Under the pieces are notes generated by a model. That model was not told where the DNA came from, did no database searches, and saw nothing but the letters and a program-made list of their open reading frames with translations. DNA of 64,000 nt from CAILZL01 sp049840395 (lineage in GTDB: Bacteria; Pseudomonadota; Gammaproteobacteria; Steroidobacterales; Steroidobacteraceae), in the NCBI GenBank assembly GCA_049840395.1, contig JASGLD010000002.1:62001-126000 (forward strand), read 5' to 3'. The translations under genes and the position numbers were made by a program. Below, piece by piece: positions 1 to 10,900 of this stretch. Each line of letters opens with the position of its first letter. The stretch's first letter is position 1.

Positions 1-469
1 GGATGACTTTAAGTATGGCGCCAGTGTGCTGACAGACATGCTGCCAGGGCACGATATTGGCGTGATGTTCCAGTGCCGAGATCAATATCTCATCGCCAGG
101 CTGCACGCGCGGGCGGATGAAACTCTCGGCCACCAGGTTGATGGACTCGGTGGTGCCACGCGTGAAGATTACTTCCTTGGTGGAGCGTGCATTGATGAAG
201 CGCCGTACTTCTTCGCGCGCACCTTCAAATTGATCGGTGGCGCGCTGGCTAAGGGTATGTACACCGCGATGCACATTGGCATGATCTTTCAAGTAGTAAT
301 TGCTGATGGCATCGATCACCATCTGCGGATGCTGCGTCGAGGCGGCATTGTCCAGGTACACCAGCGGCTTGCCGTTGATCTCTTGATCGAGAATGGGAAA
401 GTCGCGGCGAATGCTCGCCACGTCCACGGTGCCCACGCGCTCAATCAGTGGTTTACTGGCAGCATTCAT
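1..469 (-). CDS. sufS: SufS cysteine desulfurase, N-terminal part (runs off left edge)
   Basis: Reading the minus strand from ATG at 469 gives a PLP-dependent class-V aminotransferase fold N-terminus: RRDFPILDQEINGKPLVYLD, then DNAAST, NVHRGVHTLS, FTRGTTESIN and EHHANIVPW. These are the typical SufS/CsdA landmarks. The enzyme takes sulfur from cysteine as a persulfide for Fe-S cluster assembly on SufBCD in the cytoplasm. About 156 residues are inside the window; the PLP lysine and the active cysteine lie outside it. The start overlaps the sufD stop in an ATGA arrangement, so the gene is translationally coupled and is the fifth gene of the suf operon seen here. Confidence 0.93.
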   Translation of the reverse strand, partial: MNAASKPLIERVGTVDVASIRRDFPILDQEINGKPLVYLDNAASTQHPQMVIDAISNYYLKDHANVHRGVHTLSQRATDQFEGAREEVRRFINARSTKEVIFTRGTTESINLVAESFIRPRVQPGDEILISALEHHANIVPWQHVCQHTGAILKVI

Positions 470-1770
470 AGCTGCGCCTCCAGCTCCGCACCGAAGCGTG
501 CATGACCTGCCGAGGTCAATTCCTCACGCAGGCTGGCAACAGGTAACTGACCGATGATGTGATCGGCAAAGGCATGGGTGAGCAGGGCGCGCGCCTGGGC
601 TTCATCCAAGCCGCGCGAACGTAAATAGAACAGCGCATTGGCATCCAGCTGACCGACGGTGGCGCCGTGCGCGCACTTCACATCGTCGTTGTAGATCTCC
701 AATTCCGGCTTGGTGTCGATCTCGGCGGTCTTGGCCAGTAATAAATTGCGACTGCTTTGTTGTGCGTCAGTCTTGCGTGCATGTTCGGCCACCACCACCT
801 TGCCATTGAAGACGACTCGACCGCGCTGATCGGCGATGCCGCGATAGTCTTCATTGCTGTTGGTGTGCGGTACGCAGTGCTCCACACGCGTATGGGTGTC
901 GTGATGCTGTTGACCGCTGGCGAACTGCAGGCCATTGAGTGTTACGGTGGCTTCAGCGCCTTGCAGGAATACATTGATGTCCATGCGACCTACGGCAGCA
1001 CCGAAGTTGATTTGGTGACTGGTTAGTTGCGCGTGTGCAGCGAGTTCGGCGTGCAGCAAGCCGATATGAAAGCTGGCGGCGTTTTCGTTCTGGATGCGCA
1101 CATGTTCCAGTTGTGCGCTGTCGCTGAGTTGCACCGTGGTCACGGCATCGTTGAAATGTGCCACTGCGCCGGTGCCAAGATACTGTTCGACGACGGTGAG
1201 CTGGCTATGACGACCGCCGCGAATGACGACACGGGGATGCGCCATCAGGCTGTTGCTGTTGGCGCTCCAGATGAAGTTGATGAACAGCGGTGCTGCAACG
1301 CGAGTGTTGTCGGCTAGTTCGATCAGCACGCCATCCTGAGTCAGTGCTGTATTGAGCGCCACAAAACGACAGGTTGTGTTGGCGCGGGTGTCTAGTGCTT
1401 CGCTGAGTTTGGTTGCATCGTTGTTTTGCAACTGTTTGAGCGAAGTGATGCGCAAGCCATCGAATTGCACGGTCGAGGACAGGTCGGCGCGGTAATGACC
1501 GTCGACGAACACTAGTTGCAAGCGATCGGTAGCCAGCGAGAGGTCAGCCGGCATAGCTGCATTAGCGTCGCCAAAGACGAACTCGCGTGCTTCCAGGCGG
1601 CGCAGGTTGGTGTACTTCCAGTTCTCGTCGCGCGTGGTGGGGAAGCCGCGCTGCATAAACTTGTCCAACGCTTGCCGACGAATCGGCATGGCGGCGCCCG
1701 CACTCTGTTCGAATGCAGCTTGCAAGCGCATCAACGAAGCGGGCAGAGCGGCAGAAGCCACGGCATTCAT
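466..1770 (-). CDS. sufD: SufD, Fe-S cluster assembly scaffold subunit
   Basis: 434-aa protein of the SufB/SufD family. SufD forms the SufBC2D scaffold complex that builds clusters with sulfur from SufS and ATP hydrolysis by SufC. The N-terminus carries the usual RRQALDKF...GFPTTRDENWKYT helical segment, and the C-terminal half has the beta-helix core with CAHGATVGQLDANALFYLRS, the most conserved SufD block. Length matches the family (about 420-440 aa). It sits between sufC (4-bp overlap at 1767-1770) and sufS (4-bp overlap at 466-469), a tightly coupled operon. No internal defects were seen. Confidence 0.95.
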   Translation of the reverse strand: MNAVASAALPASLMRLQAAFEQSAGAAMPIRRQALDKFMQRGFPTTRDENWKYTNLRRLEAREFVFGDANAAMPADLSLATDRLQLVFVDGHYRADLSSTVQFDGLRITSLKQLQNNDATKLSEALDTRANTTCRFVALNTALTQDGVLIELADNTRVAAPLFINFIWSANSNSLMAHPRVVIRGGRHSQLTVVEQYLGTGAVAHFNDAVTTVQLSDSAQLEHVRIQNENAASFHIGLLHAELAAHAQLTSHQINFGAAVGRMDINVFLQGAEATVTLNGLQFASGQQHHDTHTRVEHCVPHTNSNEDYRGIADQRGRVVFNGKVVVAEHARKTDAQQSSRNLLLAKTAEIDTKPELEIYNDDVKCAHGATVGQLDANALFYLRSRGLDEAQARALLTHAFADHIIGQLPVASLREELTSAGHARFGAELEAQL

Positions 1771-2537
1771 GCGCGTGCACCTGCTTGCTTGGCGTCGCTA
1801 CCGGTAAGCCAGTCGTAACCACGCTTCTCCAGCTCCAGCGCCAGAGACTTGTCGCCAGACTTGATGATCTGACCGCCGGCCAGCACATGCACGTAGTCGG
1901 GCGTGATGTAGTCGAGCAGACGTTGATAGTGCGTGACCATGACGATGGCGCGTTCCGGGCTACGCAGGCTGTTCACGCCATTGGCGACGATGCGCAGGGC
2001 GTCGATGTCCAGACCGGAATCGGTTTCATCGAGCAGCGCCAGCTTGGGTTCCAGCACGGCCATCTGCAAAATCTCGTTGCGCTTCTTCTCGCCGCCGGAG
2101 AAGCCTTCGTTCACGCCGCGGTTGAGGAAGCTTTCGTCCATTTGCATCAGCTTCATCTTGTCCTTCACCAGGGTGAGGAACTCGAAGGCATCCAACTCAG
2201 GCAGGCCGCGATGTTTGCGAATGGCATTGAGACCGGCCTTGAGCAGGTACACATTGTTGACGCCGGGAATTTCCACTGGATATTGCAGCGCCAGGAATAC
2301 GCCTTCACGCGCGCGTTCTTCAGGCTTTAGTTCCAGCAGATCTTTGCCATTGAAGGTGATGCTGCCGCTGGTAACTTCATAGCCGTCACGACCGGCCAGC
2401 ACCTGCGACAGTGTGCTCTTACCCGAGCCATTCGGACCCATGATGGCATGTACTTCGCCGGGCTTAACTTCCAGCGAAATACCTTTGACGATCTGCTTGT
2501 CACCCACATTCACATGCAGGTCTTTGATGCTTAACAC
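1767..2537 (-). CDS. sufC: SufC, Fe-S assembly ATPase
   Basis: ABC-type ATPase of about 256 aa that drives the SufBC2D scaffold. Visible motifs are Walker A GPNGSGKST, signature FSGGEKKRNEI, a LLDETDSGLD Walker B/D-loop and the H-loop VTHYQRLLDYI, which is the SufC-specific version. The frame is also open from TTG at 2543. I prefer the GTG at 2537 because it gives MLSIKDLHV, the usual SufC N-terminus, and a GGAG lies 9 nt upstream, whereas it would be only 3 nt from the TTG. The stop overlaps the sufD start. A long inverted repeat separates it from sufB. Confidence 0.95.
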   Translation of the reverse strand: MLSIKDLHVNVGDKQIVKGISLEVKPGEVHAIMGPNGSGKSTLSQVLAGRDGYEVTSGSITFNGKDLLELKPEERAREGVFLALQYPVEIPGVNNVYLLKAGLNAIRKHRGLPELDAFEFLTLVKDKMKLMQMDESFLNRGVNEGFSGGEKKRNEILQMAVLEPKLALLDETDSGLDIDALRIVANGVNSLRSPERAIVMVTHYQRLLDYITPDYVHVLAGGQIIKSGDKSLALELEKRGYDWLTGSDAKQAGARA

Positions 2538-2561
2538 TAACAACTACTCCAATCAGAGGTA

Positions 2562-2671
2562 TCAGGAGGTGGCCGTTCGAATTTGAAAACCGTCGCGCGG
2601 TCGGACCCGCGCGTCGAGCCTACAGGGATGTATTCACGGCGTGTTTTCAAATTCGAACGGCCACCTCCTGA
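2562..2671. repeat. 110-bp inverted-repeat element between sufC and sufB
   Basis: Two perfect 29-bp arms (2562-2590 and 2643-2671) face each other around a 52-bp centre that is itself rich in short GC palindromes. The whole element fits between the sufB stop and the sufC ribosome-binding site, and its left edge lies only about 25 bp from the sufC start. It could fold into a long hairpin in the suf mRNA. This looks like a mobile palindromic (MITE- or REP-like) insertion, possibly acting as an attenuator or mRNA-stability element. No clear target-site duplication could be assigned. Confidence 0.75.
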
Positions 2672-2684
2672 CAGGAATTCATCA

Positions 2685-4145
<1,461 letters not shown>

Positions 4146-4149
4146 GGCG

Positions 4150-4632
4150 TTACCGGGAGCGAGACATACGAGTGAGCGGCGCTTCCTGCGTACGTTTCGG
4201 GTTCAAATCAAAAGGCTGCAGTGCGGCGCGATCCAAGCCGGCCAGCTGCGATAGTGAGACATCATTCAAGGCGCGACGGATGGCGGAATTGACGCGCTGC
4301 CATGAATGGCCCACGTGGCAGCTGCCGGCAATCGAGCAGGTGCTGTGGTCACTGCTGCATTCGGTGAGAGCGAACGGACCTTCCAAGGCATCCAGAATGG
4401 CGGCAGCCGTGATCTGAGTGGCTGGCTTGGCCAGCTGGTAACCACCATGGCTGCCGCGGCCTGAGCTGACCAGGCCACCTTGATTCAGCTTCTTCAGCAG
4501 CTTGCTGACGGTGGCCGGACTCAAATGCGTTAACTCCGCCAGTTCAGTGGCGGTATATAGACGCTCATCGCGCGTGGCCAGGCAGGCCAGAATCACGGTG
4601 GCGTAATCGGTAAGTTTGCTTATGCGCAACAC
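4150..4632 (-). CDS. Rrf2-family SUF operon regulator
   Basis: DNA-binding regulator of the Rrf2/IscR family, about 160 aa, placed first in the suf operon. The N-terminal winged helix reads LRISKLTDYATVILACLA, with the recognition part LSPATVSKLLKKL and the Rrf2 wing SGRGSHGGYQLAK. Three cysteines follow in the pattern C-x7-C-x5-C (ECSSDHSTCSIAGSC), placed like the cluster ligands of IscR, so it probably senses Fe-S status. The frame is open upstream to an ATG at 4719, but those 29 residues come from a short GC repeat and do not resemble the family. GTG at 4632 gives the usual MLRISKL start. Autoregulation is inferred from context. Confidence 0.9.
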   Translation of the reverse strand: MLRISKLTDYATVILACLATRDERLYTATELAELTHLSPATVSKLLKKLNQGGLVSSGRGSHGGYQLAKPATQITAAAILDALEGPFALTECSSDHSTCSIAGSCHVGHSWQRVNSAIRRALNDVSLSQLAGLDRAALQPFDLNPKRTQEAPLTRMSRSR

Positions 4633-4880
4633 GGCAGTAGGCGAGCCAATCAAGGGTGGATTGAAGGGTGGATTGAATTGGGACCATTTTAGTACTGATT
4701 GGGGTGGGCTGTCACTCACGAGTCGCTACTTGCGGTATTGGATATCGCGTCCAGGCGTTGCGTGTCTCGCCCTGTTATGTAGCCACATTTGTTATTCTTA
4801 TCAGCGATTTGCTTAAGCGCTTGAACTTGCTCCACTGTTCATCGCACTAACCACGTCAATACAGAGGCCGCATACAACAC

Positions 4881-5687
4881 GTGTCTAACGGTAATTCGGA
4901 AAATCTGGTCGAGATTCGCGATGTGCACTACTCGGTGGGCGGCCGCGATATCTTCAAGGGACTGACGCTGACCATCCCACGCGGCAAGATCACCGCCATC
5001 ATGGGCCCAAGCGGTACCGGCAAGACCACCTTGCTCAAATTGATCACCGGCCAGATTCGCCCCAACAAGGGACTGGTGCTGGTCGATGGCAAGGAAGTGG
5101 CCAAGCTGTCCCGAAGCGATTTATACGCGCTACGGCAGCGGATGGGCATGCTGTTCCAGAACGGCGCCTTGCTCACCGACATGACGGTATTTGAGAACGT
5201 GGCCTTCCCGCTGCGTGAACACACCGATCTTCCCGAAGAATTGATACGCCACCTGGTCATGACCAAGTTGCAGGCGGTGGGTTTGCGCGGCGCCCATGGT
5301 TTGCTGCCCCATGAGCTGTCCGGCGGCATGGCGCGGCGGGTGGCCTTGGCGCGCGCCATGGTGCGCGATCCCGAATTGCTGATTTACGACGAGCCCTTTG
5401 CCGGTCTCGATCCTATTTCCATGGGTGTGATCCTGCGTCTGCTGCGTAAAGTTAATGACGCGTTGGGCATCACCAGCATGGTGGTGTCGCATGACGTGGA
5501 GGAGATCTCCCAGGTGGCCGATCTCAGTTACATCCTGGCCGGTGGTACGGTGGTCGCGACCGGCACGCCAAAGGCATTGAAGGACGATAAGTCGGAACTG
5601 GTACGTCAGTTCATGAATGGCCTCGCTGATGGACCGGTGCCATTTCACTATCCGGCCGCCGACTACCACAGTGATCTGCTGTCCTGA
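4881..5687 (+). CDS. mlaF: MlaF, ATPase of the Mla phospholipid transporter
   Basis: 268-aa ABC ATPase powering the MlaFEDB inner-membrane complex, which moves phospholipids between the inner and outer membranes and so keeps outer-membrane asymmetry. Walker A is MGPSGTGKTT, the signature is LSGGMARRVALARA, Walker B is LLIYDEPFAGLDP and the switch histidine is VSHDVEE; the GGMARR form is characteristic of MlaF. The start is GTG at 4881. First gene of mlaFEDCB, with a 161-bp upstream gap divergent from the suf operon. All five genes run in the same direction with short gaps or overlaps. Confidence 0.95.
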   Translation: MSNGNSENLVEIRDVHYSVGGRDIFKGLTLTIPRGKITAIMGPSGTGKTTLLKLITGQIRPNKGLVLVDGKEVAKLSRSDLYALRQRMGMLFQNGALLTDMTVFENVAFPLREHTDLPEELIRHLVMTKLQAVGLRGAHGLLPHELSGGMARRVALARAMVRDPELLIYDEPFAGLDPISMGVILRLLRKVNDALGITSMVVSHDVEEISQVADLSYILAGGTVVATGTPKALKDDKSELVRQFMNGLADGPVPFHYPAADYHSDLLS

Positions 5688-5721
5688 TTAAGCGAGCCAT
5701 GGAACACCCACGGGTATTTTG

Positions 5722-6480
5722 ATGCACGATCTTTTTAATGCTTTGGCGCGCATTTTTGCCGGTATTGGTGCGGCGACGCTGTTCTTCGGTCGTGTGCTTG
5801 GCCAGGTGCCGCGCGCCTTGTTACGTCTGCGTTTGGTGGTGCACCAGATTCATAACGCCGGTGCGTTGTCGTTGGTCATCATCATGACCTGTGGCTTGTT
5901 CGTCGGTATGGTGCTGGGCTTGCAAGGCTATGACTTGCTGGAGCGTTTCGGTTCGGAGAGCGCACTGGGCAGCGGTGCGGCTCTGGCCTTAATCAAAGAG
6001 TTGGGGCCGGTGGTCACTGCCTTATTATTTGCCGGTCGCGCCGGTACTGCACTGGCTTCGGAAATCGGTTTGATGCGCGCCACCGATCAATTGGTGGCGA
6101 TGGAAATTATGGCGGTGGACCCGTTTCGTTACGTGGTGGCGCCGCGTTTCCTAGGCGGCGTGATTGCCATGCCTTTGTTGACGATGATCTTCATCGCTAT
6201 CGGCATCTTCGGCGTGCAACTGGTAGGCGTGCAGCAGTTAGGCGTGGACCAAGGCACCTTCTGGTCGCAGATGCGCAGCAGCGTCGGCGTTGACGATGTC
6301 ATGCAAGGCCTTATCAAAGGCTGTGTGTTTGGCATCGCCTGCAGTCTTATCGCCGTCTACGAAGGTTATACCGCCGAACCCACCGCTGAAGGTGTAGGCC
6401 GCGCGACGACACGCACCGTAGTGAATTCGGCAGTACTTATCTTGATTCTGGATTACATGATCACTGCAGTGATGTTGTGA
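5722..6480 (+). CDS. mlaE: MlaE, permease of the Mla phospholipid transporter
   Basis: About 252-aa integral membrane permease of the MlaE/YrbE family. Typical blocks are SLVIIMTCGLFVGMVLGLQ, LGPVVTALLFAGRAGTALAS, EIGLMRATDQLVAMEIMAVDP and YEGYTAEPTAEGVGRATTR. Several long hydrophobic segments span the inner membrane. ATG at 5722 is preferred; a TTG directly before it (5719) is also in frame. It follows mlaF by 34 bp and precedes mlaD by 16 bp. Confidence 0.95.
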   Translation: MHDLFNALARIFAGIGAATLFFGRVLGQVPRALLRLRLVVHQIHNAGALSLVIIMTCGLFVGMVLGLQGYDLLERFGSESALGSGAALALIKELGPVVTALLFAGRAGTALASEIGLMRATDQLVAMEIMAVDPFRYVVAPRFLGGVIAMPLLTMIFIAIGIFGVQLVGVQQLGVDQGTFWSQMRSSVGVDDVMQGLIKGCVFGIACSLIAVYEGYTAEPTAEGVGRATTRTVVNSAVLILILDYMITAVML

Positions 6481-6496
6481 TAATTGGAGAAAGCTA

Positions 6497-6994
6497 ATGC
6501 AACAGTCTCGTACCACGGAAATTGTCACCGGCGCCTTTGTGCTGTTTGGGTTTGCGGCGTTGTTCTTTCTGGTGACGCAAATTACCAATAAGGATTTCAG
6601 CGTGAGTAGTAACGGTGGCTACGAGCTGCTGGCGAACTTTGAGAACATCGGCAGTCTAAAAGTAGGCGCGCCGGTGTCCATGTCCGGCGTCACCGTGGGT
6701 CGAGTCGAATCGATCAACTACGATCAGGAGCAGTACAAGGCTGTGGTGAAGATGCATATCAATCCGCAGTTCGATCGCATCCCTGACGACAGTGACGCCA
6801 GCATCATGACGGCGGGTCTGCTGGGTGGTCAGTACATTGGCGTGACCGCCGGCGGTTCGGATCAGTATTTCAAGAACGGCGGCAAGTTCGCCATCGTGCA
6901 GGACGCGCTGGTGTTGGAGAACCTGATCAATCAATTGGTGGCCAATTTTGCCGGCAAGAAAAGCGATGATGCCGGAGCACAGGAGTCGAAGTAA
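6497..6994 (+). CDS. mlaD: MlaD, MCE-domain lipid-binding subunit
   Basis: 165-aa membrane-anchored MCE protein. Residues ~10-28 form a single N-terminal membrane helix, followed by the periplasmic MCE domain beginning near YELLANFENIGSLKVGAPV with the MSGVTVGRVESI core. MlaD hexamers form the periplasmic ring through which phospholipids pass to or from MlaC. GGAGAAAGCTA upstream of ATG supplies the ribosome-binding site. The stop overlaps the mlaC ATG by one base, indicating coupling. Length matches the E. coli-type MlaD with a short C-terminal tail. Confidence 0.95.
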   Translation: MQQSRTTEIVTGAFVLFGFAALFFLVTQITNKDFSVSSNGGYELLANFENIGSLKVGAPVSMSGVTVGRVESINYDQEQYKAVVKMHINPQFDRIPDDSDASIMTAGLLGGQYIGVTAGGSDQYFKNGGKFAIVQDALVLENLINQLVANFAGKKSDDAGAQESK

Positions 6995-7650
6995 TGAAGC
7001 GTCAGACCCTTAAAGCTTTATTAGTAACGGGATGTCTATTGGTGAGCGGTGCATTCGGTGCGACCGCTTGGGCCGCGGACGCTAGTTTGCCTCCGGACAA
7101 AGTCGTTGAATCGGTGGCCAAGCAAGTGCTGGCCGATCTCGATGCCAATCGCGAAATGTATCGCAAGGATTCGAGCAAGCTGCGTCAGCTGATCGATAAG
7201 TACTTGCTGGCCAATTTCGACAGCGAGTATGCGGCCAAGTTGGTATTGGCGAAGAACTGGCGCACTGCCACACCCGAGCAGCGCAAGCAGTTCATCGACG
7301 CGTTCTATCAGTCGCTGTTGCAGAACTACGGGAACTCCGTGCTGGAGTTTACTGCGGATCGTTTGAAGATCCTGCCTTATCAAGGCAAGCCCGATGACAC
7401 TACCGCCACCGTGCGTAGCGAAATTCGCCGCGATAATGGCAGCAAGGTGCCGGTTAACTACACACTGCACAAGACCGATGCCGGCTGGAAGGCCTACGAC
7501 ATCACCATCGAGGGCGTGTCCTATGTGAAGTCGTTCCGCACCGATTTCGGTACTGAGATCGATCAGAAGGGATTGGACGCCGTGATCAAGCGGTTGCAGA
7601 CACAGCAAGGTCCTGTTTCCGCCACCACTCAGAAGAAGGGCAGCAAGTAA
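6994..7650 (+). CDS. mlaC: MlaC, periplasmic phospholipid carrier
   Basis: 218-aa soluble periplasmic protein with an N-terminal signal peptide (KALLVTGCLLVSG..., cleavage expected after AWA near residue 27). The mature part has the MlaC/Ttg2D fold signature: YLLANFDSEYAAKLVLAKNWRTATPEQRKQFIDAFYQSLL (split here by eye into conserved blocks), then VPVNYTLHKTDAGWKAYDI and EGVSYVKSFRTDF. It shuttles phospholipids between MlaA at the outer membrane and MlaD at the inner membrane. It overlaps mlaD by one base and is followed directly by mlaB. Confidence 0.94.
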   Translation: MKRQTLKALLVTGCLLVSGAFGATAWAADASLPPDKVVESVAKQVLADLDANREMYRKDSSKLRQLIDKYLLANFDSEYAAKLVLAKNWRTATPEQRKQFIDAFYQSLLQNYGNSVLEFTADRLKILPYQGKPDDTTATVRSEIRRDNGSKVPVNYTLHKTDAGWKAYDITIEGVSYVKSFRTDFGTEIDQKGLDAVIKRLQTQQGPVSATTQKKGSK

Positions 7651-7953
7651 ATGCCCGCAGCTCAGCTTACGCAGCAAGGCGCCGGTCACTATTCAGTGAC
7701 TGGCGAATTGAGTTTCGCGACGGCAACGCAACTACTGCAGCAGAGTCATGCTCTGTTTGCAGGAGCGGCCGATATCGAGATCGATCTAGCCGGCGTCACT
7801 CATGCGGACAGTGCTGGCTTGTCGCTGCTGATCGAGTGGTTGAGACAGGCGAAACTTCATGCTGCGCAACTGCGCTATCACGCCTTGCCTGCCCAACTGC
7901 AGGCGCTGGCGAACATCAGTGAAGTAGAAGGGCTGCTTAGCCACTCGGCATGA
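7651..7953 (+). CDS. mlaB: MlaB, STAS-domain subunit of the Mla transporter
   Basis: 100-aa cytoplasmic STAS-domain protein that binds MlaF and is needed for transporter assembly and activity. The STAS core reads ADIEIDLAGVTHADSAGLSLLIEWLR, with the conserved D-S-A-G loop at the end of the second strand. The start codon follows the mlaC stop with no gap. Last gene of mlaFEDCB; it ends only 16 bp before the convergent stop of the polyserine lipoprotein gene. Confidence 0.93.
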   Translation: MPAAQLTQQGAGHYSVTGELSFATATQLLQQSHALFAGAADIEIDLAGVTHADSAGLSLLIEWLRQAKLHAAQLRYHALPAQLQALANISEVEGLLSHSA

Positions 7954-7969
7954 AAAAAATCGATCTGGA

Positions 7970-10900
7970 CTATTGAGTCCAGATGGTGGCCGCTGTGGGT
8001 TGTAAATAACTCTGCGCCAGCACATTGCCATTGAACAGTATGGCTGCCGTGCCGGAAGTCCAGCCGGCAACACCCGCCATGCCCATCGAGTCACTGGCGC
8101 CGTCATCGCTGTACTTGAGCCAGCTAGAACCATTCCAATATCCCTGATAGGCCACGGCGCTGCCACCGCTGATCGGCGCGAGCGTGTCCCAGATCGCCCA
8201 TATCTTGCTGTCGTCGGCTGAGACCGAGAACACACCCCAGCCGTTGCGGTTCTGCGTGGTGTCGGGACTGGGAATCGAGCTTTCGTTGTAAACATTGCTA
8301 CTGTCGTAGCGGCCGAATTTCACCCCGTTCTTGGGATCGACGTACATAACCCAGGCGTAATTGCTGCCACTGGCCACGCTCATCAGTTCGGGTGTCACAT
8401 TGTTCTGAACGTTGGTCGAGATTGCGGTGGTGCTGCCGACGCTCCAACCGCTGCTGTTGCTGGGTAGACGAGTGGAGTACAGCGTGTTGAAGCTGGTCTC
8501 GTCGTACGCTAAACCATAGTCACCATCTATGGGGCCCTGGAACAGATACAGGTCGCGCGATGTGCCGTTCTGAGCAAACAGTGCTGTATGCACGTGCGTG
8601 GAGAAGCCGAAGGTATTGCAAGAGGATAGATCGCAAGAGTCGAACACCTTGGTATCTCCAGCAGTGCCTTCTAGGCTCACCAGTTGACTACTAGTGGTGG
8701 GCGCTAAGTTGGTGGCCTTACCCATGTACACCTTGATATCGCAAACCGGACTGCAATTTTTCACCGGCATGTTGACCGCGTACACCATCGTCTCGTTATT
8801 GTTGAAGTCCTTCACCATCTTGATGTCGGCACGCAGTTCATTGCCTTGGCGATTGTGGTTGGGCAGTGCAATGCCTGAGGTCGTATCCAAGGTGTAGCCA
8901 CTGATGCGACCGCCGCTATAAGTGAGGCTCATGCGCAGGTAGTAACCGGAATCGCTGGTGTTCGCCCAACTGATGGCGTGTACCTTGCCGGTGGAGTCCT
9001 GAGTTACTGCGATGACGTGATAGGGCGTCAAGGAGCGGTTGCCGACATTGGCCCAGGTCTGTCCGTTATCGGCACTGGTGAGCAGGTACAGTCTCGAGCT
9101 GGAATCAGACCAGACGAAGCCGAATATTTCACCTGAGCCCTGGGTGCTGTTGTCCTTAACCAGGCGCGTCTCACCATTCACCCACTCACTACCGGGGCCG
9201 CCGGACCAGGTGGGAAGTGTTTTGAACGACACATGATTGGTGACCGTGCTGCTGGCAGAGCTGCTTGAAGAGGTGGCAGCGCTTGATGCACTGGATGAAG
9301 TACTTGAGCTCGTCGATGAATTGCTGGATGTACTGCTGGAAGAGGAACTCTCCGATTCGCTGGAGGCGCTGCTCGATGAGCTTGCACTGGAACTGGCCGA
9401 AGAGCCACTGGATGAACCGCTGGAAGAGCCGCTCGAATTGCTGGAAGCACTGCTGCTGCTCGATGAACTTTCAGAGCTACTCGATGACGCTGAGCTGGAA
9501 CTGGCAGAAGAGCCGCTCGAAGATCCGCTAGAAGCGCTGCTTGAGTTACTGGATGTACTGCTGCTAGCGGAAGAACTTTCGGCGCTGCTGGATGATTCGC
9601 TAGAAGAGGAGGCCGAGCTGCTCGTTTCACTACTAGTGGAAGATGAATTGCTGGAAACACTTGAGGCGCTGCTGGATGAGCTGGAGCTAGCTGAAGACCC
9701 ACTTGACGATCCACTGGATGAAGCGCTCGAACTCGAGGCGGCGCTACTTGATGATGAGCTGCTGTCGGCACTGCTGGAATCGCTGCTAAGCGATTGCGAA
9801 CTTGAACTGGAGCTGCTGGCTGGCTGGCTGGAAGAGGTATCAGAACTGCTCGATTCGCTACTACTTGATGATGAGCTTATGGAGATACTGGATGCACTGC
9901 TGGACGAGCTGGCGCTAGTCGAGGAGCCACTCGAAGATCCGCTGGACGAAGCGCTTGAGCTTGTAGCCGAGCTACTTGCCGATGAACTGCTGTCTGAACT
10001 GCTGGAGTCGCTGCTGAGCGATTGCGAACTTGAACTGGAGCTACTGGATGGCTGGCTGGAAGATGCGTCGGAGCTACTCGATAGGCTGCTACTTGATGAT
10101 GTGCTGGTGGAAACACTGGATGCGCTTGAAGAAGAGCCGGCACTGGAATTGGCGGATGAGCCACTGGCAGATCCACTTGATGAAGCGCTGGAACTAGCCG
10201 AGGCACTGCTACCGGATGAGGCGCTTTCCTGACTGGTTGAGGAACTGCTGGCAGCGATTGATGAGTTGCTACTGGATGAAGAAGCGACCGAACTGTTCGA
10301 AAGGCTGCTCGACGACTCTGCGGCAGAACTCGATGAGCTGCTCGTGATACTGCTCGATGAGGAACTGGACGACGGATTCGCTGATGACGATGAGCTACTG
10401 ATCGAACTTGAGCTGGCCGATGAACCACTAGACGAGCCGCTTGAGCTGGTTGCACTGCTTGAGGCAGAGCTACTCGAATTCGATAGAGAACTTGACGCGG
10501 AGCTAAGCGAAGAGCTGCTGAGGCTACTCATCGAGCTGCTAGAGCTAGAAGATGAGCCGCTGGATGCACCGCTCGAATTTGACGATGCGCTGTTGCTTGA
10601 TGAGCTGCTAGATGAAGGTGGAGCGCTGCTACTCGATATGCTGCTAGATGTGGAACTCGAACTGCTCGCAACGCTGCTCGAAGACTGGGCGCTCGAGCTT
10701 GAGCTGCTGCTGGGTAACGATGAGCTTAACGAGCTGCTCTGAGAGCTGCTGCTTGAACTTGAACTGATCGAACTCAGAGATGAGCTTGACGACGTTGAAC
10801 TGAGACTCGATGAACTAGAACGTGAGCTTGTGGATGTACTGCTGGCATTGCTGCTTGAAGAAAATACTGAACTGTTGGCGCTGCTGGATGAGTTCAGCGA

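Noticed and set aside
9237..10742. Long plus-strand open frames encoding Leu/Glu/Asp-rich protein
   Set aside because: They are the exact antisense of the polyserine tract; reversed serine codons read as Leu, Glu and Asp codons and contain no stops. No ribosome-binding site or domain supports them.
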